Assembly: GCF_000787575.1 (NCBI RefSeq)
Contig: NW_012236503.1
Span: 326,366-390,365, forward strand
Length of the DNA stretch: 64,000 nt
Origin: Acytostelium subglobosum LB1
Taxonomy: Eukaryota; Evosea; Eumycetozoa; Acytosteliales; Acytosteliaceae
Direction of reading: 5' to 3'
Below the pieces are notes generated by a model that did no database searches, was not told the origin of the DNA, and saw only the letters and a list, made by a program, of their open reading frames with translations. This document shows, piece by piece, positions 1-10,248 of the stretch; within the stretch, counting starts at the first letter, position 1, and every line of letters starts with the position of its first letter. Both the position numbers and the translations under genes were made by a program.

Positions 1-243
1 GTATTCTTTGTGTTGATGATGTCAACTAGGAAGTTATTTGATGCATTGTCAACTCCAAGACTCCTAAGTTTCGTTGAACCAAACTTGAAAAGTGTGAAAC
101 CAACACACATTTTGAATGACATCACCAATCTGCCCCTTCACTTTGATTATTAATAGAGTAGACTACTTAGTCATCAGTCTGAATTCTGACTAGATAGAAT
201 ACCCTTACAAAGAGATAAATTATAATACAGATAATAGACATAC

Positions 244-669
244 ATGGATCCAGATCATATTTCTTTCTCACCAAAGATATACACATATCCAAACTTTCCA
301 AATCTGGATTCACAACCATCCAAGAATAATAATAATAATAATAATAATAAGATTAAACAATTAATATGGATACCAATGATAGAGATAAGATGTAATATAC
401 ATAGATTTGAAGTGGCGGTAGAGCTACCAGGTGTATTATCAAAAGATATATTAGTTGGATTGGTTGACAATATGTTGACGATAAAGGGTACAAAGAAAAG
501 AAGATGTAGTACAAGTGAATCAAATAGACATTGCAAGACACTCTCAGAGATACATTATGGAGTATTTAGAAGAACAATAGAACTGCCGCCACATCTCGAC
601 CTCGATTCAATAAGTGCCGAACACATTGATGGAGTATTATACATAGCAATTTCCAGGTTGATGGAATAA
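244..669 (+). CDS. Small heat shock protein (HSP20/alpha-crystallin domain)
   Basis: The 141-residue single-exon ORF carries an alpha-crystallin domain from about residue 48 to the end. It has the early ELPG turn followed by a strand with an LTIKG-type ending, and the late GVL motif (GVLYIAISRL) that closes the HSP20 fold. The N-terminal arm is short and contains eight consecutive Asn (residues 28-35), a typical dictyostelid tract. HSP20 proteins are ATP-independent holdases that form oligomers in the cytosol. No C-terminal IxI extension is present, so oligomerisation may differ from the standard form. An internal Met at 376 could be an alternative start. Codon use is more AT-rich than in most genes here. 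Confidence 0.85.
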   Translation: MDPDHISFSPKIYTYPNFPNLDSQPSKNNNNNNNNKIKQLIWIPMIEIRCNIHRFEVAVELPGVLSKDILVGLVDNMLTIKGTKKRRCSTSESNRHCKTLSEIHYGVFRRTIELPPHLDLDSISAEHIDGVLYIAISRLME

Positions 670-702
670 ATAATAATAATACACTTTATTTATGGGAACA
701 AC

Positions 703-1230
703 TTAATCCCATTCCAACTTCTTATTCCTCTCATCCTCGGTCATTGTTATAAAGTATTCGACGTAGAGTGATAGTTGAATCATGTCTTTCTTGCGCAGGG
801 TGTTGGCCTTGGCCTCAAGACCTTTGACGGATGTCTGTCTGCCAATGAACCAGAGGTCAGACTCGAGGACGACTCGTGTGTCAAACTCGGCCTTGGAGTA
901 GGCACACAGATGATAGGTCTCGCGATCATAAGTGTAGTAGACGCGGCCATCTGAACCAGTGTACCATACGACACACTCTTGTGAGTCACTGTAATATGAT
1001 TGCAACACTGTTGATCCTATCTCTAATGTGTGCATCTGATCAATGTTCTTGATCATGTAGCAACCTGTTGGTGAACGTACTTCTGACAAGTCACGCTCTA
1101 CTGGGTTGGCAATGGGTGGTGCATAGTCCCATCGTTCATAAGTCGAACTTGATGGTCTACAAGATGGTATACCAAACATTACCCATGTGAACTTATTATT
1201 GATACTAGGAGGTAATGATATCTCTTCCAT
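703..1230 (-). CDS. Hypothetical protein, 175 aa
   Basis: This intact single-exon ORF begins with MEEISLPPS and ends with a basic/acidic helix. I recognise no family. The middle (about residues 50-130) alternates hydrophobic and polar residues with many Tyr and Trp (YYSDSQECVVWYTGSDGRVYY), suggesting a small beta-rich fold, and the C-terminal 45 residues look helical. Coding status is supported by length, balanced composition and C/G-ending codons. Its 3' end is 34 bases from the end of the convergent small heat shock gene. No signal peptide or membrane segment is visible. Confidence 0.65.
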   Translation of the reverse strand: MEEISLPPSINNKFTWVMFGIPSCRPSSSTYERWDYAPPIANPVERDLSEVRSPTGCYMIKNIDQMHTLEIGSTVLQSYYSDSQECVVWYTGSDGRVYYTYDRETYHLCAYSKAEFDTRVVLESDLWFIGRQTSVKGLEAKANTLRKKDMIQLSLYVEYFITMTEDERNKKLEWD

Positions 1231-1440
1231 TCATACATCTATATCTTTATCTCTATCTAAATTATCTCAACATGTAATTGAACTTGACAAAATGTATCAA
1301 GTCTCTGGAGATTCTTGAATTTTTCATGTTTCCGAAGTCAGTCTGGCATGGTTGATCAGATGGAATATTTATCTTGATCTAATATTTCGAGATATATTAA
1401 TCCTAATTATATTAATTTGTACAATGATATAGTTAATTAT

Positions 1441-2924
1441 TTATTTGGAATACTTGTTTACAAAGTTTAAGAAGACAAAGTTCTTCTCCCTCTGTGTCTT
1501 GGTTTGGAACACAGGTGCTTGTCTTAGTGATGCTGATCCATTGATCACTAAACAAATAAGGATGGAGGTTAGTACATATATTATTAATTTGGAGTCTGGG
1601 ACTGGCCAAAGTATAATACTTACACTTCTCAAGAATGAACTCTCTGAATCTGTTGTCTCTGTTGAATATGGGTGGATCGGGAATGGGTGGATCGAATTGA
1701 GGAACGTCCTCCTTGGTGGCAATGGACATTGAGTATTGCTTGGCGTTGAACTCATCCTTGTATTTCTCTTGGCATTTCTCCAACTCATTCTGATCGACAG
1801 CATTCCTACGAATGGTGTTCTCGATGAACTTTGATGTCGAGTCACGATGTGGTTGGACCAAGAATACAGACTCTGAAGTATGTTAATGATTGTCAAGTTA
1901 GTATTCGGTTGATTGATCCTAGTTAGGGAGAATGAACTTACGGGTTTGTTTGGACTTGATACTGTTTGGTGCATAGGCACCTGCATCCGAGAAAACAATG
2001 ACAATCCTGTCATTGCCAAGATGCTTCTTCCTCTCAATTTGTTTGGGATCCTTTGGATAGAATGGTAGCATGGTGGATACATGGAACATGATTTCAACAT
2101 CTCCATATCTGGTATATATTGAATGGCTTCCAGAATGGCCATGAACAGTATCTAAACCTCCATTATATCCTTGGAATCCTTTAAGTTCCACCTTATCTCC
2201 CAACAAGTTAAGGAACTCATTGTATGCAACACTAGTGTTGTTGGAGTCTATATTTGTTGGTTGCGTGATTGAGTATGTATTAGTTATTGATCAACACCTA
2301 TATATTAATAATTATTAACTTACTATTGAATAACATCTCTGACTCGGTTGTCTGTCCCTCCTTACAATACAATACACCAACCTTCATCACCTTGGAGAAC
2401 TGGAAATGTTTGGTATATGGGTCAATTTTAAATTGAAGAGTTTTAAATTGGTCAATCAAAATATTTGAACTTACACTTGGCTCATAGATCTTCATCAACT
2501 CATCTTCTAGGTTGGGAATACGTAGCATTGGCAATTTGAAGTCGCGTAGTTCGGGCTTGATCTGGCACATGATGTGGTAGAATGATGGATCCTTGTTGGA
2601 CACCCATCGCCAGAAGCTGCGGTAGACGCTCCATTTGGGCACTTCGATCAGCTCCACACCCTTCTCGGTGTAGACCAGACATTTGTAAATTTCGTCGTCG
2701 AGTTTGATTGTGATGGCAACGGGTCCCAATGGAGAGTAGTAGCTGACGAATGTCTTGTACTTGTCACCATAGAACACTTGTCTAAATATAGACGGATTGA
2801 TGACGACCTTGGCCTCATTGCCAACTTGCTTCCTTCCTCCACTGCTCGAGGATGATTGCTTCCACTGTGGATCTGTGGCATCAGTGACACCCTCCACTCT
2901 GTATCCTTCACAATAGCTAAACAT
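1441..2924 (-). CDS. Rap GTPase-activating protein (RapGAP domain)
   Basis: Four exons join in phase: 2324-2924, 1942-2247, 1624-1872 and 1441-1547, giving about 420 residues. The product is essentially a whole Rap/Ran-GAP domain. It has the VLYCKEGQT motif, the LLGDKVELKGFQGYNGGLD stretch, the MFHVSTMLPF strand and HLGND, which contains the catalytic Asn thumb. A DVPQFDPPIPDPPIF segment and the final LIN helix follow. RapGAPs switch off Rap1, which controls adhesion and polarity in amoebae. A possible extra 75-nt in-frame intron (about 2401-2475, GTAAGT to CAG) sits in exon 1. Removing it would drop 25 residues that align plausibly with the family, so I left it in. There is no regulatory domain, so this is a minimal RapGAP. 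Confidence 0.88.
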
Positions 2925-4179
2925 AGTATAGTGTAATGGTAATGATTGATGGTTGATGATGATAAAGGTTGATTGATTGATTATCCTAACTCTAACTTTT
3001 TAGGAAACTAGTTTACTCGACTGGATGAATGGGAAACACAACAATGGGTATGATAGTATTACATTAATATAATGATACCAAACTTAACATTATGTTGAAT
3101 AGATGGATGGAAGGGATGGACGAGAGAGTATCCTCAAACATTCATCCTATCCATCCAATCCATCCAATCCCTCTATCAATCAATCATCCAGTAGTCCAGT
3201 AGTCACGACGCTCTCTCCCACTTGTTGCCGTGGAAGTAGTGAGGGAGGGTAGCATTATAATGAGTTGGTAACAACAGATTGATTGACGTCAATCAATCAT
3301 TCAAATTAACCATCATATATCTGTTTAGCTACGTCCCATCATCCAACTACCCATCGTCCAATGTCCATCCAACACGTTTATCTTTCCAAATGTTTAGATG
3401 TTGCAACAGCAACACCAAAGTTAGCGGGCACCTTCCTTCTAGGTAGGTGTCATACTGCCAATGGCACCAGTCCAACCCGTTGTTTACCCTCTCCTCCTCT
3501 CCCTCACTTCACTTGTTTAGAGATACATTACCCTTATACTGCTGTTGCGTATTGGACTACTATTCGTAACTACCAAGCAGCACATCATCAACGAACATAG
3601 CATGAGCATTACTTAGAGGTGTACATTTGTGTGTGTATGAGTAGTGTGTATGTTTGATTAGTTATATCTCTAAACATTTATCTCTTAAGTGAGTGGTGAG
3701 TGATTGATGGATGGATGGATGAGGTGGGTGGGTGTGGGTTAAGTGGTTGATATTCCGTTGGAGGTAGGTTGATGATGATGCTGTTTAAGTGTGTCGTTCT
3801 TTATCATCATCAGCTGATGGTGATGACCTGATTATCCTATTAAGACTAGTGTAGGCTCTTATCAAAGGTAAGTAAAGTAACTTGCTTACTTTCTTGCATT
3901 CATTCATTCATTCATTGATTCATTCATTAATCTTTTCCAAGTGGTGAGCTTCATGATGGATACAGATGCTTGCTATACTTGCATTGGGGAGAGAGATACA
4001 AAACTATATAACTATAAGTCATATCATTAAAACATAAACCTCGACTCTTTACAGTTGGCCTGGAAACAACTGACAGTCCATGTCCCAACGTTATATGATG
4101 GATGAAGGAGTGTGAATGGATGGGTGTAAGTTGGATGCATCTGGGGGTGATCATATGATTGATTGGGTGTGGGGTTGGA

Positions 4180-4210
<31 letters not shown>

Positions 4211-4284
4211 GATTGTATGTTCATTTTAAAGTCATATTCAATAGAATAGTTATTACATTACATGTACATCCAAACAAAGTGAAG
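2925..4284. other. Intergenic, divergent promoter region
   Basis: This spacer lies between the RapGAP (leftward) and the NAGLU gene (rightward). It holds tetranucleotide tracts (for example CATT at about 3898-3930 and TTGA at about 4181-4208), a perfect 12-bp palindrome at 3808-3819 and no convincing gene. A 79-codon ORF at 3361 has no coding character. Confidence 0.6.
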
Positions 4285-6531
4285 ATGTACTTACAAAGAC
4301 AACTATATCCAATATTACTTTTGGTTATGATGGCCATTATAGGCCCATCATTTATCAATTCACAATCACTCATTCAATCACAACTACAACCATCCACTAT
4401 TAAGAATGTCAATGATGTATCAGTCGTACAAGGATTGATTGGAAGAATACTTGGCTCAGAGTTCATACCAGTGTTCCAGTTGACATTGGCCAACAACTCA
4501 AACAATGAAGAGTACTTTAGTGTGAGCAGCACCACTGCCAACACCATCCAACTGACCGCCAACACCCCTGTCAACTTGGCTTCGGCACTCAACTACTATC
4601 TCAAGTACTATGCCATGTGCACATTCTCATGGACCGGTGACCAATGCTCGTTGAAGACATCATCTATTCCATCAGTCCCAACTGCAGTGACAATCAACGT
4701 TCTGTCACAGTGGCGATACTACATGAATGTATGTACCTTTGGCTACAGCACAGTGTGGTGGGACTGGCCGAGATGGGAGCGTGAGATCGACTGGATGGCG
4801 TTGAATGGATACAACCTACCATTGGCATTCGTTGGCCAAGAGTATGTTTGGTACGAGATCTTCAAGCAGATGGGCTTGTCCGAGGCCCAGCTCATGGATT
4901 GGTTCACAGGACCCGCTTTTCTCCCATGGAACAGGATGGGCAACGTCAATCAATGGGCTGGCAACTTGACCATGGGTTGGATGTCCGATCAGATGTCCCT
5001 CCAAATACAGATCCTCGGTAGAATGAGACAGTATGGTATGAAGGCAGTGCTGCCAGGTTTTGCTGGTCACGTTCCCCAGGCCCTCTCCGAGGTGTATCCC
5101 AAAGCCAACATTGTACAGCTGGGCGGCTGGGGGACATTCAATGGCACCTACTACCTCGATCCATCTGACCCCCTATTCTCCAAGATCGCTCAAACGTTCA
5201 TCTTCACCCAAGACCAGCTATATGGAACTGATCACTACTACAACTTTGATCCATTCAATGAGTTGGAGCCTCCAAGTAACGACACCACCTACCTCCACAA
5301 CTGCAGCAAGTTGATGTTCAGCAATCTGTTGGCGGCTGACCCCAACGCCATCTGGGTGCTTCAGGGATGGTTCCTGGTCGATGATCCAGAATTTTGGCAA
5401 CCCGCTCAAACTGAAGCCTTCCTCTCGGGTGTCCCAATTGGCAAACTGCTCGTGCTTGACCTCTGGGCCGATGTAATCCCCGCCTGGAACATCACCAAGT
5501 ACTTCTATGGCCACAATTGGATATGGTGCATGCTGCACAACTTTGGCGGTCGCACTGGCATGTATGGAAAGATACCAACGATCAGCACTGCGCCCATCAT
5601 TGCTAGGGGCCTTTCTCCGGGCATGGTCGGAACTGGTCTCACTCCAGAGGCCATCGAACAGAATGTAATAGTTTATGATCTGATGAATGAGATGGCTTGG
5701 CGTGCGACTCCGCCCAACCTTCAACAATGGGTTGAGAACTATGTCTCGCGCCGCTATGGAAAGCCAAACAACGACCTGTCCCAGGTCTGGTACGACATGG
5801 TCCTAACAGTTTTCAACTGTACCGAGTTCCTCTATGGCACCGTGGACAGCTTGATTGGTCTGCGTCCTCATCTCAACTGGACCAGCACATTGTACTACAA
5901 CCCCGACGTGGTCAACCGCGCATGGTCAACAATGGTGGCGATCACTGACCCCGACATATTGGCGACCTCCACCTTCCAGTTTGATATCGCAGAGGTCACG
6001 ACTCAAGCACTAAGCAACATCTTCTTGCAGGATGAGTTGATCATGAACTCAGCATTCCTCGATGGTGACCTGACAGTGTTCTTGAAACAATCAGAGGCAT
6101 TGCTCAACTTGATTGCAGATGTAGATACAATAGTCTCCACTCAACAGATGCTACTGATTGGCAATTGGACTGCTCGCGCTCGTGCCCTCACCCCAGCAGG
6201 CGAGTCTACAGACCTCTACGAGTTTAACGCGAGGAATCAGGTCACTCTCTGGGGACCCTACTACTCTGATGTACATGACTATGCCTACAAGCTATGGGGC
6301 GGTCTGACTGAGGACTATTACCTAATGCGTTGGACACTCTTTACCAAGTATCTGGCTCAGTCTTTGACCACTCATCAACCATTTGACTACAACAAGTTTG
6401 TCCAGGACGATGAGTACTTGGAGAGCTACTGGGGAACACAGACCAACAAGTATCCTACCGAGCCCACTGGCAACGCCATTGATATCTCGAGGATACTGGC
6501 CAAGCAACATCTTGGAGCATTGGCAATGTAA
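4285..6531 (+). CDS. naglu: Alpha-N-acetylglucosaminidase, lysosomal (GH89)
   Basis: The 749-residue product matches the NAGLU/GH89 family over its length. It starts at the second in-frame Met because the residues that follow form a clean signal peptide (MYLQRQLYPILLLVMMAII), whereas the upstream Met at 4213 does not. Signature blocks include WWDWPRWEREIDWMALNGYN, the PWNRMGN region, PGFAGHVP, FDPFNE with its acidic residue, and VLQGWF. The enzyme removes terminal alpha-GlcNAc from heparan-type glycans in lysosomes. Several N-glycosylation sequons (NLT, NGT, NCS, NIT, NWT) agree with passage through the secretory pathway. There are no introns, and the length is close to the human enzyme. Confidence 0.95.
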   Translation: MYLQRQLYPILLLVMMAIIGPSFINSQSLIQSQLQPSTIKNVNDVSVVQGLIGRILGSEFIPVFQLTLANNSNNEEYFSVSSTTANTIQLTANTPVNLASALNYYLKYYAMCTFSWTGDQCSLKTSSIPSVPTAVTINVLSQWRYYMNVCTFGYSTVWWDWPRWEREIDWMALNGYNLPLAFVGQEYVWYEIFKQMGLSEAQLMDWFTGPAFLPWNRMGNVNQWAGNLTMGWMSDQMSLQIQILGRMRQYGMKAVLPGFAGHVPQALSEVYPKANIVQLGGWGTFNGTYYLDPSDPLFSKIAQTFIFTQDQLYGTDHYYNFDPFNELEPPSNDTTYLHNCSKLMFSNLLAADPNAIWVLQGWFLVDDPEFWQPAQTEAFLSGVPIGKLLVLDLWADVIPAWNITKYFYGHNWIWCMLHNFGGRTGMYGKIPTISTAPIIARGLSPGMVGTGLTPEAIEQNVIVYDLMNEMAWRATPPNLQQWVENYVSRRYGKPNNDLSQVWYDMVLTVFNCTEFLYGTVDSLIGLRPHLNWTSTLYYNPDVVNRAWSTMVAITDPDILATSTFQFDIAEVTTQALSNIFLQDELIMNSAFLDGDLTVFLKQSEALLNLIADVDTIVSTQQMLLIGNWTARARALTPAGESTDLYEFNARNQVTLWGPYYSDVHDYAYKLWGGLTEDYYLMRWTLFTKYLAQSLTTHQPFDYNKFVQDDEYLESYWGTQTNKYPTEPTGNAIDISRILAKQHLGALAM

Positions 6532-6640
6532 TAAAGTGATGTGATGTATGTATAATGTGACAAAGTTTGTTTATTTACTTTGGTACGAATTAAGTGAGTG
6601 AGTGATGGATTGACGGATGATTGAGTCACGCTCCAATCAT

Positions 6641-7301
6641 TTAGAAAGGAGTGGTGGTGGAACGGGCGGCAAAGTAGGCAGTGAGCTGTGGGAGCTGGAG
6701 GAACTCCTTGTGGAAGGCAACACAGGCTGGGAAGTTGTCCATGATCGAACCCTCCTTCAGGTAGAAGACGTAGTCGATGGCGTTGAAGATGGCAAAGTCG
6801 GCCCAGGTGAGGGTGTTGCCCCAGAGGTGCTTGCCTCCGTTCTCCTTGAGCAACTTCTCCCAGACCTTGATGTAGCGTGGTGCCATCTCAGTGCGGAACT
6901 TGAGCTTGCTCTCTTCGGTGGCACGCGAGGTGAAGTAGGCCTGGAAGACATCGTTGGTGGACAGGACGATCGAGTGGATCTGGGCAGTCTCGACTGGGTT
7001 CTTGCCGACAATGTGGTGCTTGGTGGCGAGGTAGAGCTCGATGGCCATTGTCTGGGAGACCTTGACGTCGGCATCCTCAAAGTGTGGGAGTTGACCAAAA
7101 GTAGTTCTGGACTTATCCTCCTCAGTAAACTTGCCCATCTCATAACGAGTGTCAGTGAACTTGACGCCAAAGTATGTGAGCATAACACGGATGCACTCGG
7201 CTCTTCCTCTTCCGTTGAACTAAGTATGATTCATTGAATTAGTTAGTTAGTTAGTGATCATCTTGATCAATAGATGAACATACATAGTAGACAGTGGTCA
7301 T
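6641..7301 (-). CDS. Glutathione S-transferase, sigma-like
   Basis: Two exons, 7284-7301 (only six codons, MTTVYY) and 6641-7219, give 198 residues. The protein opens with the beta strand and catalytic Tyr region, followed by FNGRGRAECIRVMLTYFG, the classic sigma-class N-terminus. The cis-Pro glutathione-site motif is FGQLPHFEDADVKVSQTMAIELYLA. The helical C-terminal domain includes the conserved LTWADFAIFNAIDYV segment. It conjugates glutathione to electrophiles in the cytosol. The intron sense strand carries a CTAACTAACTAA branchpoint-like run. The very short first exon would be missed without splicing. Confidence 0.92.
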
Positions 7302-7815
7302 TGTTGATGTAGGTTGTTGTTGTTATTGGTTAAGGTAAAGTTGTTGGAACTTGTTTGATTTGATGATGATTGTTGTTGACAGGTGTATTTATCTCTTTGT
7401 TTGGAGACTGGTCGTAAGTTGTAAACAAGGATACACTGAGTCCACTTCCAGGAAAGAGGACCTCTCCAACCCCAGCAAGATGTTCCATTCCATTTCATTT
7501 ACAAACGTACGAAATTTATAAATTAAATATCCTACTATGGTAGCTGCGGGTGAGTGATTGATTGGTCAGTGAACTTCTCCAACACCCCACCCACACACAC
7601 AATCACTGATTGATAATGATCACTCATCATACACACAAGTACCCATATGATTATGGGCAACACCTGTACACAGGTACACAGACACAAATAGAGAGAGTCT
7701 CTCTTTATCATAATGATTGTGTTCCATCGGCGAATAGAAGGAAGGACTCGATGTAAATGACGCAGCCTACTATTTTTAATCTTAGAGAGATGACTCTCTG
7801 ATCATTCGTTCGTTT
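7302..7815. other. Intergenic, GST upstream region
   Basis: AT-rich sequence with CAACAACAA on the leftward sense strand just upstream of the GST start (a common dictyostelid leader), short CA runs and no ORF worth calling. Confidence 0.5.
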
Positions 7816-8725
7816 TCAGACCACTGGAACTGGAGTTCCAGCAACTGGAACTATGCCCAGGGCCAACTCTACACCAATGTCATTTGGCAACACTGGAACA
7901 ATAGGTGGCTGTTGATGATGCTGCTCGAACAGACTGCCAAGGTTATCTCTCGTCGAAGCACGCTGTAAGTATCGCCGTGATGGAAGGTCCATGCTCGGAT
8001 TGTATGTGTCGAGAAGCTGTTCGGTTGGCGAACCGGGTGTTGCGATCGTGTTATACATCTTGGTTGCAGCGGGATGTGGATGGGGCTGTGCGCCCAACAT
8101 AGGGGTAGATGGTGCAGCAATGGCCATTGCTTCGCGGGCGCGATTGAATGAGAAGGACGTTGCCAACTGTTGTCTGTTGAGAAAGTTTGAGATCATCTCG
8201 GACACCTTGATGTGGAGGTTCGGAGCATCCTCTGCTCGGAACATGTATACATTGCCACTGGTCGTGTAGAGCGACCAGTTGACTTGGTTGTCGTCCAGAT
8301 AGTACTCATTGATATGTCGTACATGTACTGTTGTAGTGCGGGTGCCGGCACTCTTTAACCAGTCTATGATGAACAACGAGTCGGATTCAATGAGTATGTG
8401 TCGCGGCTGATAAGTACTTGACATATCGCATGGTTGGTCGTAGTCGTGGAGCTCCATCATTAGCTATAGACGTTTATATGGGAACCGTAATGTCAGCTGA
8501 CACCATACAAACAGTTATCACGTGATCAGACTTTACACTTACCTCCACCTTGAAATAAGTATCTTTATGTACATATGCGTAAGGAAGTATGTCGCGAACC
8601 TGTAATGGATGATTATCCTTCCTTCTAAACTCCACAATCGAGTTCTTCCTTCGCACCTTTGACAATGACATAAATATATTCAGCCTCCTCAATGCTTTAG
8701 TCACTTTCTTCTTTAATGTTGACAT
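7816..8725 (-). CDS. Hypothetical protein, 276 aa
   Basis: Two exons, 8543-8725 and 7816-8463, join in phase zero (GTAAGT to TAG). The N-terminus is very basic (MSTLKKKVTKALRRL) and is followed by a domain of about 110 residues with alternating strands and a final helix (residues 40-150). This could be a PH-like fold, but that is only an impression. The C-terminal third is rich in Pro, Gln and His and looks disordered. I recognise no family. The intron holds a CACGTG palindrome. Confidence 0.6.
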
Positions 8726-10248
8726 ATCTCGATTATAAATAATTATATATATCTAAGTTAATAGATCTATATTAATGACAATGAATATAGATGATGGTGA
8801 TGATGATTGGAGATATGTGGAAGTGGGATAAGGAAATAAATGAGTTGTGACATCCATGGATGAGTTGGCATGGCAGGCACAAAGTAATGTTGGCAACACC
8901 ATCAAGGAATATACCTTTATCCAACAACCCCAATACTTTACAGATAGGTGGCACCTTGGTTGATTAATCAACGCTGGGCAAAGCAGTTCAGATATCCAAC
9001 AGACATACATCTAACAACACAGCACTGAACAGAGTGAGGTGTGAGTATTATGTACTTGTAGTTTGTGTGATCAGGTGCAACAGGCTACTGTCTGTCTATG
9101 AGTGTGTTGGAGGTAGATCTAACCCTCGATCAAAGGGTCAAGCATCATCAAACTTATAAGTACCACTAACACCAAGCCTCAGCCGCCATCTATCTTATTA
9201 TTTATTTGATGGAAGGTAATCACACACACACACAATCATACATACACACATATCAATCGTCTTTATTCATAATGGTGGTATGATGTGAGAGGGTGTGTTG
9301 GTAGTTGATTTGGATGATGTATATTTGTATACAGCTGATGTTAACTTCAGATAACAAAGTATTTTATTTGTTGGATGTTATTATAACTGTTTTCCAGACA
9401 ACCTGGAATCATTAAAATCCTGAACTTCGAATATTTATTAATAAAGTTTATTCTTGATTGGAAACTGCACAAACAAACATCATCTCCTCCACTGTTATTT
9501 GTTGATAATAGAGCATGATGATTACATGTTTGAGTGTGTATGTGTTGAGGACCACACCTACCTTAGTTGAGCCCTCAATAACTAAGGGTTACCAACCTAC
9601 ACTAATACCCTAGACGAGAAGAGGGGTATAGGTATGTGTTGTGTTCTTCCAGTCCCCAAACCAACCAATGTTGGCTGGCTGTATCAATCACATGACCATG
9701 ACCCCGAACCCAGAAGACCCACCATCATCATCGCCAACCAAGCTACCACTCTAACATCCCTCACCCACCATTCACTAACTCATTCTCTCATTCACTTACT
9801 CATTCACTCACACGTTTTAAGATAGATACGCACGCCATTGGTGCGGCAATGGCGATGGCCTTGACAACAGCACGTTGTTGCTGATCCTCATCTACCGCTG
9901 GCTGTGAGAGTAATAACAACAGCAGACCTAATACTGCTGGGATCACTACTACAACTACTATTAATGCTTGTAAGCTACCTGCTGCTCTACACCTGCAGGG
10001 CGACCTTCTCTACAACAGCCTTGCAATCAAAGTTGAGGAGGTATCCTAGGGTACATGATATGTTGATAGAGATGTTATATGAGCGAGTGAGTGAGTTAGT
10101 GATAGAGCTCTGTACTACTACTCCATTGTTTCATACATACAACGCACTTTCCTCTCTGATATCATTACCATCATATTGGATCATATCTAAACTACTTCCT
10201 TCCTTTCTCCTCAAGACATCTTCTCTCAATCTCAATCTCTGATTTCAA
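8726..10248. other. Intergenic region
   Basis: About 1.5 kb of AT-rich DNA with CA and ACTC/CATT simple repeats, between divergent genes. ORFs at 9634 and 9904 are low-complexity or strongly hydrophobic without family features and are not called. Confidence 0.5.

Noticed and set aside
9904-10242. 112-codon hydrophobic ORF upstream of the CARMIL-like gene
   Set aside because: It ends just before the true start, has Leu/Thr-rich repeat-like composition and no family features; likely leader sequence.
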